A DNA stretch of 64,000 nucleotides, taken from contig NZ_LVYV01000045.1 of assembly GCF_001618955.1 (NCBI RefSeq), forward strand, positions 124,001 through 188,000, read 5' to 3'. Origin of the DNA: Tardiphaga robiniae. Its GTDB lineage: Bacteria; Pseudomonadota; Alphaproteobacteria; Rhizobiales; Xanthobacteraceae. This document shows positions 33,593 to 42,584 of the stretch, one piece after another. The notes under the pieces were generated by a model. It searched no databases, was not told the origin of the DNA, and saw only the letters and a program-made list of their open reading frames with translations. Position 1 is the stretch's first letter; the number at the start of each line of letters is the position of its first letter. The translations under genes and the position numbers were made by a program.

Positions 33593-34363
33593 ATGACTGC
33601 AGGACTGTTCGACCTCTCCGGCAAAGTGGCCGTCGTCACCGGCGGCAATGGCGGCATCGGGCTCGGCATGGCGCGCGGCCTCGCGCAGGCTGGCGCGACC
33701 ATCGCCGTGGTCGGGCGCAACCAGACCAAGTCCGAGGACGCCGTTGCGGAATTAACCAAAAGTGGCGCCAAAGCCGTCGCGATTGCGGCCGATGTCACCG
33801 ACAAGACCGCTGTCGATGGAATGATCACACGCGTGCTGAAAGAACTCGGCCGCATCGATATCCTCGTCAACAATGCCGGCATCAATATCCGCAAGCCGCC
33901 GCATGAGATCGCGCTCGATGAATGGGACAGTGTGATCAAGACCAATCTCACCAGCGCCTTCGTCTGTTCGCAAGCGGCGCATCCGGCGATGAAGGCCGCG
34001 GGCGGTGGCAAGATCATCAATATCGGCTCGATGCTGTCGATCTTCGGCGCGTCTTTCGCGCCGGCCTATGCCGCCAGCAAAGGCGGCATCGTGCAGTTCA
34101 CCCGCTCCTGCGCCGTCGCCTGGGCGCCTCACAATATTCAATGCAACGCCGTTCTGCCCGGCTGGATCGATACCGAACTGACACAGAATGCACGCCGTGA
34201 AGTCGACGGCCTGCATGACAAGGTACTGGCACGAACGCCCGCCGGCCGCTGGGGCGCATCGGGTGATTTCGCGGGCATTGCGGTGTTCCTGTCATCGCGC
34301 GCTTCGGACTTCGTCACCGGCACAGCGATCCCCGTGGACGGAGGCTTCTCGGTGCAGGGATAG
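33593..34363 (+). CDS. Short-chain dehydrogenase/reductase (tandem copy 2)
   Basis: A 256-residue paralogue of the preceding gene, colinear without gaps: TGGNGGIG at 16-23, NNAG at 93-96, Ser146, Tyr159, Lys163. Here the residue at the end of beta 2 is Gly41-Arg42 (VGRN) rather than an acidic residue, which may favour NADP(H). It begins 18 bases after copy 1 with a GAGGA ribosome site, so both are co-transcribed. A tandem duplication with altered cofactor choice is a reasonable reading. Confidence 0.9.
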   Translation: MTAGLFDLSGKVAVVTGGNGGIGLGMARGLAQAGATIAVVGRNQTKSEDAVAELTKSGAKAVAIAADVTDKTAVDGMITRVLKELGRIDILVNNAGINIRKPPHEIALDEWDSVIKTNLTSAFVCSQAAHPAMKAAGGGKIINIGSMLSIFGASFAPAYAASKGGIVQFTRSCAVAWAPHNIQCNAVLPGWIDTELTQNARREVDGLHDKVLARTPAGRWGASGDFAGIAVFLSSRASDFVTGTAIPVDGGFSVQG

Positions 34364-34369
34364 TCTGTC

Positions 34370-35602
34370 CTAGGCTTCCGGCGACTGCACGTGCTCCGGT
34401 CGTACACCAACAGCCAGGAAGCGCGCGGTTAATCCCTGCAGCGGTGGAAACGCACTGACCAGTCGCATGATCAGCGGCGGCGTCAGCGGCTCGCCGCCCT
34501 CGGCCAGTGCGCGGCTGATGATGTTGTTCTGCATCACGACCTGCATGCCTTGTGTTACGCGCATCGGGAATTCGCGGCGGCGACGCACCGCGCCGAGGTC
34601 GTCCTCGGTCACCGATCCCTTCGCCAGCTTCGCCGCCAGCAGGTTGGCAGTCGCGACGGCGTCCTGCACCGCGATGTTCACACCGACGCCGCCGACCGGT
34701 GACATCGCGTGTGCGGCGTCGCCAATGCACAACAGCCCCGGCCGGGTCCAGCGCTTCAGCCGATTGATCGCGACGGTCAGTAGCTTGACGTCGTCCCAGC
34801 TTTGCAGGTCCCCGATATGCGCGCTCAGGATCGGCGCCAACCGCGATGCCTCGGCGCGAAAAGCTTCAAGTCCACGCGCCTTGATCTCTTCATAGTGCCC
34901 CTTCGCGATCACATAGGCGCACTGCCAGTAGTCGCCGCGGTCGATGGTCACCATCATCTTGCCGGGCTCGAGCCGCGCGAACACACTTTCGGTCTCCGGG
35001 CCCTTGGCAACGCGAAACCACAAGATATCCATCGGCGCACCGATATCTTCGACCTCCAGCTTTGCCGCCGGTCGCACGATCGAATGCCGGCCATCGCAGG
35101 CCACGGTCAGATCGGCATGGATCTCGACCGGCCCCTGCTCCGTGATGGCCTTGACGCCGACCACCTGCTCGCCCGACCAGATGAGATCGGTCGCCTCGGT
35201 GTTCATCATCACCTTGAGATGCGGATAGCGCTGCGCTTTGTCGCGCAGGAAATTGAGGAAATCCCACTGCGGCATGAAGGCGATAAACGGATATTTCGCG
35301 CTGGTGCGGCTGATATCCGCAATGCGCAGCTTATGCGTTCCGAAGAAGCCATCCATCTTCTGGATACGATCGTGCTTGATCTTCAGGAAGTCGTCGATCA
35401 GGCCAAGCTCGTCCATCACCTGCAGCGTCGATGGATGCACGGTGTCGCCGCGGAAATCGCGGAAGAAGTCGGCGTGTTTCTCGATAACGATCGTATCGAC
35501 GCCGGCGCGGCCGAGCAGATAGCCGAGCATCATTCCGGCAGGGCCGCCTCCAACGATGCAGCAGCGCGCGGTCAGCGAGTTCTCATTCGCGCCTGCAGCC
35601 AT
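34370..35602 (-). CDS. FAD-dependent aromatic hydroxylase-like monooxygenase (UbiH/PHBH family)
   Basis: A 410-residue flavoprotein. The dinucleotide-binding GGGPAGMMLGYLLGRAG (about 17-33), the DG motif VACDGRHSIVR and the GD motif LLCIGDAAHAMSPVGGVGVN are all present, defining group A flavin monooxygenases that hydroxylate aromatic rings with NAD(P)H. Substrate unknown. The ATG at 35602 starts directly before the flavin domain; 42 upstream codons were dropped. It converges with the SDR pair (seven bases between stops). Confidence 0.9.
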   Translation of the reverse strand: MAAGANENSLTARCCIVGGGPAGMMLGYLLGRAGVDTIVIEKHADFFRDFRGDTVHPSTLQVMDELGLIDDFLKIKHDRIQKMDGFFGTHKLRIADISRTSAKYPFIAFMPQWDFLNFLRDKAQRYPHLKVMMNTEATDLIWSGEQVVGVKAITEQGPVEIHADLTVACDGRHSIVRPAAKLEVEDIGAPMDILWFRVAKGPETESVFARLEPGKMMVTIDRGDYWQCAYVIAKGHYEEIKARGLEAFRAEASRLAPILSAHIGDLQSWDDVKLLTVAINRLKRWTRPGLLCIGDAAHAMSPVGGVGVNIAVQDAVATANLLAAKLAKGSVTEDDLGAVRRRREFPMRVTQGMQVVMQNNIISRALAEGGEPLTPPLIMRLVSAFPPLQGLTARFLAVGVRPEHVQSPEA

Positions 35603-35675
35603 TCGCTTCTCCTCAAGCTCCAAATTACAACTTGAGCGAGACTGCGGGTTTCCGTCAACGGAAAACGCAGCGGCT

Positions 35676-36077
35676 CTAGACTGCGGGGATCGGCGTGCTC
35701 TGGAAAGCCAGCAACTGCCAGCCAGCATCCTGCTTGATCCATACCACCGTCGTCTGGCCGTTCAGCTTTCTCAAGGCCCCGGCAATGACCACCTCACCGG
35801 TCATGCGGCCCGTCACCAGTGCCGCGTCACCCGCGAGCCGGATGTCCTGATCAAGGAATGCGAGTTCGCGATAGTCGAAATGCCGTTGGCCAAGCTTGTC
35901 GAGATACTCTGCCTTGTTGTCGGTCGCCGCATTGGAATGCGTGTAAACCATCTGCTCGGCGAACAGCTTGTCCAGCGTCGCGACATCTGCTGCGAGCATC
36001 GCGACGCGGCGGCGTTCTTCGAGCTCTTTGATGTCCTGCGCAGTCTTGGCGTCGCGGGTCGTGTCAGTCATATTCAT
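35676..36077 (-). CDS. SnoaL/NTF2-like small protein (DUF4440 type)
   Basis: A 133-residue protein with an NTF2-like alpha+beta layout: an N-terminal helix with ELEERRRVAML, DKLFAEQMVYTHSNA, then a beta-rich half ending in GWQLLAFQSTPIP. The family includes enzymes such as ketosteroid isomerases and many binders of unknown ligand. Its start overlaps the stop of the caspase-fold gene as ATGA, so it is translated from the same message. Confidence 0.82.
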   Translation of the reverse strand: MNMTDTTRDAKTAQDIKELEERRRVAMLAADVATLDKLFAEQMVYTHSNAATDNKAEYLDKLGQRHFDYRELAFLDQDIRLAGDAALVTGRMTGEVVIAGALRKLNGQTTVVWIKQDAGWQLLAFQSTPIPAV

Positions 36078-37573
36078 CGATTTCCCGAACGTCGGAAGCT
36101 CTTGGTTTCGGAGATGCTGCCGTCCCGGAACGTCAATTCGACCGACACGAACTTCGTCGAGGCCGGGATTTTGATGTAGGTCTCGGCGTCCGATGGCGTC
36201 GCAATGGGATCGCGCAGATCGCAGGGCGGGAGTTTCAGCAGCTTGTCCGGCACGGCACTATCGATTCCGACGCGGGCTTCACGAATGGCACAGCGATACG
36301 ACATCAGGTGCGTATAGTACATCAGGGGCGTGTTGTAGCCGCCGAAAGCAAGCCAGCTCCCCGCCGTCATGTCGAGAATCTTGCGCTGATCGCGAACCAG
36401 CGCAGCCTCCGGATCGAAGCGGATCGGAAACGGCCCCTGCATCTCGCCGTTCGCGTCGACATAACGCAGATAGATCGTCGCCGCCGCCGCATCAGCATCG
36501 AGCTGGATCGCCGGATTCGGCATCCGCTTGCGCGTACGCGGATCGAGTGTGTCCATGAAGCCGGTCTCGCGGAAGCTACCCGCCTCGCCCATCCGCCAGG
36601 AGATTCCCAGCGTCGGATCGGCGATCGAGAACATCACGGTCCAGCCGCCGTTGTGGCGCGAGAAGCTGGCGATCGGTGCATTCACCGCATCGTTGGCCGG
36701 CGGCAGTTGCAGAACGTTGACAGGCGGTAGCGCAGCGAGCTGCTGCAGCGGTTCGGCCGGCCGAGCATCGGCCTGCTTGAGCGCCACACCATTGAGAAAG
36801 ACGTCATCGACCATCTGGTCGAAATACACCGGCACCTGGCGGTGTTTCACGGTCTCTGCCATCTCGCTGACAGTCCGCCGGGTGCGCTGCGCGACCTGCA
36901 CGAGGTTCAGCGATGGCTCCTGCAACTCCCTGATGAATGCGCGCGTAAAAACCGAGTTCGGGTCGGTGTCGTTGTTCGACAAACGATCCAGCGCGGTCTG
37001 CCGCGGCCCGGCCGAGAAGATCGAAAACACGCCTTCCGGGAGCGTCGTCATCGGGGCGAGGCCACCGCTGCCGGCCACAGCGCGGGTGCCAGCGCGCTCG
37101 AACGGATTGTTGCGACAGGCATCGAACACCAGAATCGATGTCCGCGCGCCGCGCATCTGCAGCCGCGTTACAATCCGGTCGGCGAGAATCGCTGAGTCGC
37201 GCACCAGCTCTTCCTGCCCTTCCGTGGCGGCAGGGACATCCGTCGGCAGCAGGAAATTCTGGCCGGCGATCTCGAAGCCGTGGCCTGCAAAAAAGAAAAA
37301 GGCCGTGTCGCCTTTTTCAATCGTCGAATCGAAAGCGAGCAACGACTGACTGAAGGCCTGCCGGGTCTGGTTCTCGGCGACCATGACGCTGAAGCCGAGA
37401 TTCTTCAGTGCGTCCCCTATGCTGCGGGCGTCATTCACGGCCTTCTGCAGCTTCGGCACATTGCGATAGTCGTTATTGCCGATTACCAGCGCCACGCGTT
37501 TTGCAGCAAAAGCCGGCGCTGTCGAAAGTGCCGCCGCTGCCAGCGTTGCCAGCAGAATCAAAAGCCGTCGCAT
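36074..37573 (-). CDS. Secreted caspase-fold (peptidase C14) protein
   Basis: A 499-residue protein. Residues 1-23 form a Sec signal ending in APAFA. The caspase-fold domain (about 25-260) begins KRVALVIGNNDY and has the catalytic His98 (FFAGHGF) and Cys153 (FDACRNNPF). The remainder (about 270-499) is a beta-rich region of unknown type. Such periplasmic or surface caspase-like proteins are common in Hyphomicrobiales, but substrates are unknown. It is the first gene of a pair with the NTF2-like protein. The ATG at 37573 was preferred to a start nine codons upstream. Confidence 0.9.
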   Translation of the reverse strand: MRRLLILLATLAAAALSTAPAFAAKRVALVIGNNDYRNVPKLQKAVNDARSIGDALKNLGFSVMVAENQTRQAFSQSLLAFDSTIEKGDTAFFFFAGHGFEIAGQNFLLPTDVPAATEGQEELVRDSAILADRIVTRLQMRGARTSILVFDACRNNPFERAGTRAVAGSGGLAPMTTLPEGVFSIFSAGPRQTALDRLSNNDTDPNSVFTRAFIRELQEPSLNLVQVAQRTRRTVSEMAETVKHRQVPVYFDQMVDDVFLNGVALKQADARPAEPLQQLAALPPVNVLQLPPANDAVNAPIASFSRHNGGWTVMFSIADPTLGISWRMGEAGSFRETGFMDTLDPRTRKRMPNPAIQLDADAAAATIYLRYVDANGEMQGPFPIRFDPEAALVRDQRKILDMTAGSWLAFGGYNTPLMYYTHLMSYRCAIREARVGIDSAVPDKLLKLPPCDLRDPIATPSDAETYIKIPASTKFVSVELTFRDGSISETKSFRRSGNR

Positions 37574-37805
37574 TGTTCTACCCCCGCCCCGCCAGCACAT
37601 GTATCCGTGTGGTGGCTCGACCGCGTCATTGTCTGCCTTGGTCGAGGCAGAACTGCGGCCGGTTCAAACCGAGGTCTAGCCGTTACCACCCATTATTGTC
37701 CTGCCTGCTCAGGCAGATCATCTGCCCGCCGATTGCAGCCCCGCTGCCACATTTTCCGCCTTAATCTCCGCTAGCCCGAGCCCCAATCAGAGTCAGGAGA
37801 TCGTC

Positions 37806-38114
37806 GTGAAATCACTCGTCCTCGCAGCCGCGCTGCTGCTTCCCACCATGGCACTCGCGCAGGATGCGGCCCCCGCCACTGCGGCGAAGCCCCCGGCTGC
37901 CGCCGCCAAACCGAAGCGCGCCCCGGTAGCCGCTAAGCCTGCACAGACCACCCCGGAAGCGCTGGATATCACCCAGATCATCGGGATCCGCCAGGTCGAT
38001 CCGGCGACGTATGAGGTCGATGCCCGTCTACAGAGCGGCAGCGAGGTGCATCTGCGCATGAATGCTTTCGTGATGCAGAATCTCGGGATGCAGCTGGGCA
38101 CTTACGGCAAATAA
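37806..38114 (+). CDS. Small secreted Ala/Pro/Lys-rich protein
   Basis: A 102-residue protein starting at GTG with a good CAGGAG ribosome site. The signal peptide ends at TMALAQ (about residue 19). The next 30 residues are a low-complexity Ala/Pro/Lys linker; the last 50 (LDITQIIGIRQVDPATYEVDARLQ) form a compact polar domain. No family recognised. Divergent from the caspase-fold gene. Confidence 0.7.
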   Translation: MKSLVLAAALLLPTMALAQDAAPATAAKPPAAAAKPKRAPVAAKPAQTTPEALDITQIIGIRQVDPATYEVDARLQSGSEVHLRMNAFVMQNLGMQLGTYGK

Positions 38115-38483
38115 TCAGCTTGCGGTATCCCTCTCACGCGCGCCGGAATAAGTCGGCTTCCGGACGCCTTGGCGTGCGCCCTCGATCAGGGGTGATGAGG
38201 TACCACACGTCGCGAAGTCCTGTGGATAAGGGTTACGCGGCAAATCATCGACATGATTGCCCTGACATGTGCTATGTGACAATTCATGAGGTCCGGAGCC
38301 AATCCGGGGAGCAATTGCTAAGATCGGCTCCTGCTACAGGCAACCAACATCAGGAAGCACGCCTGAGGAACTTTGCGTTCCTCCGTAGTTCGGCGATCCG
38401 AGGATGGGATTTTTAGACTGTAAGATTTCAGGCAGTTTTAATCACCCGCCCGAAGCCTGCTACGACTGGATACCTGACGACCA
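38115..38483. other. Gene-free region before the second TetR gene
   Basis: 369 bases with no credible gene. A seven-base inverted repeat GAGGAAC...GTTCCTC (38365-38383) and an A/T-rich stretch (about 38408-38445) that may hold the promoter of the downstream regulator are the only structures noticed. Confidence 0.55.
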
Positions 38484-39098
38484 ATGGCAAAGAAGATGAT
38501 TACGCCCGGGCACGAGTTGCTGCTTCGGGTCAACCAGGCTTTCCTCGATCACGGCTATGCCGGTCTATCGATGGTCGGTCTCGCCAGAGAATGCGGCTTC
38601 ACACAGCGCGCGCTCTATTACTATTTCAGCAATAAGGAAGAAGCATTTCGTGCGAGCGTCGCCCATCGCAACGAGGTTGCGATCTCGCAGGCGCTTGAGG
38701 CCGGCCAGAAGATCCGGGAAAGCGGCGGCAGCGCACTCGACATCTTTGCGACGATCATCGACCTGAGATACGGCGAGACGCGCCGGATGCTGACGTTCTC
38801 GCCGCACACTGTCGAACTCAATGCGGAGGCCTTTCGGCGCTGCCGCGATCTCATGATCGAGTCCGCCATCACCTTCCAGGCCGAGCTGGAAAAGCTGATC
38901 ATCGATTTCCACTACAGCAAGCTGCTGATCCTGACCGGCCGTTTCACAGCCGCACAGATCGCGCAGGCGCTGGCCGACGGCGGACGGGCTGTCAATCAGG
39001 CACTCCCTCCGATCGCAGCGAATGACTTCTCGGCACGCTATCGCCAGACCTGCGAGATGATCCTGTATGGCTGCGCGGCGACGCCGACGCAGATTTAA
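38484..39098 (+). CDS. TetR-family transcriptional regulator
   Basis: A 204-residue regulator. The helix-turn-helix (about 15-60) reads GLSMVGLARECGFTQRALYYYF followed by NKEEAF, the standard TetR pattern. The C-terminal part is helical with no specific motif. It lies 120 bases upstream of an MFS transporter gene on the same strand, so control of efflux or uptake by that carrier is a fair guess. Confidence 0.88.
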   Translation: MAKKMITPGHELLLRVNQAFLDHGYAGLSMVGLARECGFTQRALYYYFSNKEEAFRASVAHRNEVAISQALEAGQKIRESGGSALDIFATIIDLRYGETRRMLTFSPHTVELNAEAFRRCRDLMIESAITFQAELEKLIIDFHYSKLLILTGRFTAAQIAQALADGGRAVNQALPPIAANDFSARYRQTCEMILYGCAATPTQI

Positions 39099-39218
39099 GA
39101 CGCTGCGGTTCGCCGCCACATACCCTCCTCTCGACTCATCGTGTTGCATCGACATATGGTCCGCGTGGGCTGCGGATGACGCGCATCGCGTTGCCGCCAT
39201 GGGCTGTGGGGCTTTCAC

Positions 39219-40595
39219 ATGACCGACCAGATGCAAGCGCATAGTGCGCCGGCGAATTCTGCTGCGCTGACGGTCGCAGCGCGCCTCGACCGACTGCCGG
39301 TTTCCCCGCTTCATCTCGGGATTTTTGCGCTCTGTGCCTTCGGCCTGTTCGCTGACATTGCCGAAGTGGCGCTCAGCAACGCCTTTTCCGGCATCTTCCT
39401 CGCACCGCCCTACAGCATCTCGCGCGGCGAGCTCTCGCTGTTATTGGCATCGGTCTTTGCCGGCGGCGCCGTTGGTGCGCCTGTGTTCGGCTGGATTGCG
39501 GATCGCTATGGCCGCCAGATCGCGCTGCAGAGCGCGCTTGCCGTCCTGGCGCTAAGTTCGCTGGCCGTCGCCGCCAGTCGCGATTTGGCAACCATGACGG
39601 CCTTCCGCTTCATCTCCGGCCTCGCCATCGGCGGCTATCCGCCTTTGACATCGGCCTATCTGTCAGACCTGCTGCCGCCCCGGCGCCGCGGCCTCTTGAT
39701 GATGCTGTGCGGCGCGCTCGCCTTTCTCGGCGCACCGGCGATCATCCTGATGATCCGCTGGCTGACGCCCATCGCGCCATGGGGCATCGAAGGCTGGCGC
39801 TGGGCTTTGATCTTCGGCAGCGCGTGCTCGACCCTGACAGCCCTGCTGTTCTTCCTGGTGCCGGAATCGCCGCGCTGGCTCGCATCGGTCGGACGCAATG
39901 CCGAGGCTGATGCCGCGTGCCGCCGCTTCGAGGCGTCTGCTCGCCATCCATCGCCTCTGGTGACCTCCGCTCCTGAAACCGTAGCTGCGGGATCCAGCGG
40001 TTTCCGGGCACTCGCCCGCGACCGGACAAGCCTGCGTCGCACGGCGCTCCTCGCCGCGCTCTACGTGCTGGGACCTTGGGCCACGATCGGCTTCCCGCTA
40101 CTCAGCGCCGCGGTGATGGTGCAGAAGGGATTCCATGTCAGCGAGTCCCTACTGTTCGCGGGACTCACAATGTTCGGCCCATCGATCGGCATCGCTGCCG
40201 CGTCCGCCTTCGTCGATCGCATCCCGCGGCGCCTCGCTCTGATCGCCTGTGCCGCGGTGATGATCGTAACCGGCCTCACTTTCGCTGTCAGCACGGTACT
40301 GACACCGCTCATCGTTACCGGCATCGTGTTCAATCTCGCCAGCGCGGTCTACAGCGCCGTGCTTAGTCTCTATGCGGTCGAATTGCTGCCGACGCATCTG
40401 CGGGCATCGGCAACGGCGGGCGCATGGGGCCTCGGCCGCGTCGTATCGGCGCTGGTACCGATCGCGCTGCTGCCGCTGCTCGGCAGCCACGGTGCGATTG
40501 CGATGTTCACGGTCATCTCGACGGCGCTGTTGCTGAGCGCGGCGCTGATCGGCATTGCCGGTCCGCCCGGCCGCGAGCGCAGACCGGTCGACTAG
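39219..40595 (+). CDS. MFS transporter
   Basis: A 458-residue major facilitator protein with about 12 transmembrane helices. The signature between helices 2 and 3 is GWIADRYGRQIALQ, and its echo in helices 8-9 is VDRIPRRLALI. The LVPESPRWLASVGR segment after helix 6 is typical of the sugar/aromatic acid (SP/AAHS) carriers. Substrate unknown; the upstream TetR gene may regulate it. The ATG follows a possible GGGGC spacer with no strong ribosome site. Confidence 0.88.
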   Translation: MTDQMQAHSAPANSAALTVAARLDRLPVSPLHLGIFALCAFGLFADIAEVALSNAFSGIFLAPPYSISRGELSLLLASVFAGGAVGAPVFGWIADRYGRQIALQSALAVLALSSLAVAASRDLATMTAFRFISGLAIGGYPPLTSAYLSDLLPPRRRGLLMMLCGALAFLGAPAIILMIRWLTPIAPWGIEGWRWALIFGSACSTLTALLFFLVPESPRWLASVGRNAEADAACRRFEASARHPSPLVTSAPETVAAGSSGFRALARDRTSLRRTALLAALYVLGPWATIGFPLLSAAVMVQKGFHVSESLLFAGLTMFGPSIGIAAASAFVDRIPRRLALIACAAVMIVTGLTFAVSTVLTPLIVTGIVFNLASAVYSAVLSLYAVELLPTHLRASATAGAWGLGRVVSALVPIALLPLLGSHGAIAMFTVISTALLLSAALIGIAGPPGRERRPVD

Positions 40596-40943
40596 ATATC
40601 CCCCGGGACCTCCGCGCGCGGTGCCGCGGGAGACCGTCAAAACGAGCTTTTATGGCCATTTCCGCGAAAACATTAAGCTTTTTGGGGTGTTCCAAGGTGT
40701 GGCGGATTGACTTTGGCCGATTCCGGCCTATGTTCCGGCTCGACGCGGCCCGGTATCGAAACGCGATATCTTGAGTAAGCCGCCTGTCAGCGCCCAGCGT
40801 CTCCGTGCATGTTTGCGTGCCGCTCCGGGGATAAGCGCTGCAGTATTTCCCGAGAATCCAAGCGGCGGTTTCGACCTGAGGCGTGATTCCGAACGGTGAT
40901 CATCCGGATACCGGATCAGATCATGCCCCCATACAGAGGCTCA
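40596..40943. other. Long leader region of rhlE
   Basis: 348 bases without a convincing gene. They hold the promoter candidate listed next and about 200 bases of likely untranslated leader. Direct copies of CCGGAT lie just before the rhlE start (40905-40918). Confidence 0.5.
40707..40734 (+). promoter_or_regulatory. Sigma-70-like promoter of rhlE
   Basis: TTGACT (40707-40712), a 16-base spacer and TATGTT (40729-40734). Transcription would begin near 40741, about 200 bases before the rhlE start. Confidence 0.5.
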
Positions 40944-42461
40944 ATGTCCTTCTCCAATCTCGGCTTGTCCGACAAGGTTCTCGCCGCCGTTGCGGCCACC
41001 GGTTACACCACCCCGACCCCCATTCAGGAACAGGCGATTCCTCATGTGCTGGCGCGCAAAGACGTGCTCGGCATCGCCCAGACCGGCACCGGCAAAACCG
41101 CTGCCTTCGTTCTCCCGATGATGACCATGCTGGAAAAGGGCCGAGCCCGCGCCCGCATGCCCCGCACGCTCATTCTCGAACCGACCCGCGAACTGGCCGC
41201 ACAGGTCAAAGAGCAGTTCGACAAATACGGCGTCGGCCAGAAGCTCAACGTGGCGCTACTGATCGGCGGAGTCTCGTTCGGTGATCAGGACAGCAAACTC
41301 ACCCGCGGCGTCGACGTGTTGATCGCCACGCCGGGGCGCCTGCTCGACCATACCGAACGCGGCGGACTGCTTCTCACCGGCGTCGAATTGCTGGTCATCG
41401 ACGAAGCCGACCGCATGCTGGACATGGGCTTCATCCCCGACATCGAACGCATCTGCAAGCTGGTGCCGTTCACCCGTCAGACGCTCTTTTTTACGGCGAC
41501 CATGCCCGCCGAAATCCGCCGTATCACCGAGACCTTCCTGCATAATCCGGTGAAGATCGAAGTCTCCAAGCCCGCCTCCACCGCCGTCACCGTGACCCAG
41601 TCGCAAGTGGCCGTCGGCCGCGAGCCGCACGAGAAGCGCGAAGTGCTCCGGGCCCTTCTCCGCGAAGCCACCGACCTCAAGAATGCGATCATCTTCTGCA
41701 ACCGCAAGCGTGAAGTCGCGCTGCTCGCCAAGTCGCTTCAGAAGCACGGCTTCAGTGTCGGCGCCCTGCATGGCGACATGGAGCAGTCGGCTCGCACGGC
41801 CGCGCTGGACCAGTTCCGCAAGGGCGAGCTGCCGATCCTGGTGGCTTCCGATGTCGCGGCCCGCGGCCTTGATATTCCCGCCGTCAGCCACGTCTATAAT
41901 TTCGACGTACCGCATCATTCTGACGACTACGTGCACCGCATCGGCCGTACCGGCCGCGCCGGCCGCACCGGCTCCGCGATCTCGCTGGTGTGCCCGTCCG
42001 ACCAGAAGTCCATGCTGGCGATCGAAAAACTGATCGGCCAGTCGATCCCCAAGGTCGAAACCGCCATAGCGATCTCCGAGCCTGTCGAAGGCGAAACCGC
42101 TGAGGCGCCGCGCCAGTCGCGCAACCGCACCGGCAACCGCGAAGCCAATGCCGAACATCCGCGCGGCAGCCGCGACGGTCATCGCAAAGATCAGCCCCGT
42201 GAAGGTGGACGGGATCGCAAGCCGCGCCGTGAGCGTGGCCCGCGCAGTGAAGGTGGTCGTTCGGAAGGCGGCGAGCGCAGCCCGCAGCCGCAACCCGCGG
42301 AAGCCGCCTTCGCAGCACCGGTGGCCGCCGCTCCGCAGCCGCAGCGTCCGCCCTCGATCGGCCGTGCCGAAGCCCCGCGCCCACGCCGCGAAGACAACGA
42401 GCCGGCGGATCATTCGCACCTGCCGGCCTTCCTGTTGCGCCCGGTCCGGGCACGCGCATAG
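40944..42461 (+). CDS. rhlE: DEAD-box RNA helicase (RhlE-type)
   Basis: A 505-residue ATP-dependent RNA helicase. Domain 1 (about 1-205) has the Q motif, AQTGTGKTAAF (motif I), PTRELAAQ (Ia) and VIDEADRMLDMGF (II), with TAT in place of SAT (motif III). Domain 2 (about 215-360) has HGDMEQ, SDVAARGLDIP and the arginine-finger HRIGRTGRAGR. The last 120 residues are an Arg/Gly/Glu/Pro-rich disordered tail that binds RNA non-specifically. Likely in ribosome assembly and mRNA turnover, and often cold-induced. The ATG at 40944 was chosen over the one 16 codons earlier. Confidence 0.94.
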   Translation: MSFSNLGLSDKVLAAVAATGYTTPTPIQEQAIPHVLARKDVLGIAQTGTGKTAAFVLPMMTMLEKGRARARMPRTLILEPTRELAAQVKEQFDKYGVGQKLNVALLIGGVSFGDQDSKLTRGVDVLIATPGRLLDHTERGGLLLTGVELLVIDEADRMLDMGFIPDIERICKLVPFTRQTLFFTATMPAEIRRITETFLHNPVKIEVSKPASTAVTVTQSQVAVGREPHEKREVLRALLREATDLKNAIIFCNRKREVALLAKSLQKHGFSVGALHGDMEQSARTAALDQFRKGELPILVASDVAARGLDIPAVSHVYNFDVPHHSDDYVHRIGRTGRAGRTGSAISLVCPSDQKSMLAIEKLIGQSIPKVETAIAISEPVEGETAEAPRQSRNRTGNREANAEHPRGSRDGHRKDQPREGGRDRKPRRERGPRSEGGRSEGGERSPQPQPAEAAFAAPVAAAPQPQRPPSIGRAEAPRPRREDNEPADHSHLPAFLLRPVRARA

Positions 42462-42584
42462 GTAGTATCGCGCCAGGAACGTTTACTTGCCGTTCACTCT
42501 CGTCCCCTAATCTGAATGCGATATTTTTAACGAATTTGCATTTCAGAGGACCGCGTATACCCGCTGTCCACGAGGGCACAGAAC

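Noticed and set aside
35676-37573. Caspase-fold gene as part of a defence (for example CBASS or gasdermin) system
   Set aside because: It has a Sec signal peptide, and no cyclase, gasdermin or nucleic-acid sensor is encoded beside it.
37701-37716. CTGCCTG-CT-CAGGCAG palindrome upstream of the small secreted protein
   Set aside because: Short, and with no neighbouring regulator to bind it; could be chance in GC-rich DNA.
38365-38390. GGAAC...GTT resembling an EcfG stress promoter
   Set aside because: Spacer to a GTT is about one base short and the C before GTT is missing, so the match is poor.
38120-38416. 98-codon open frame ahead of the second TetR gene
   Set aside because: Non-ATG start, no ribosome site, and a peptide of mixed Ser/Arg/His composition with no recognisable pattern.
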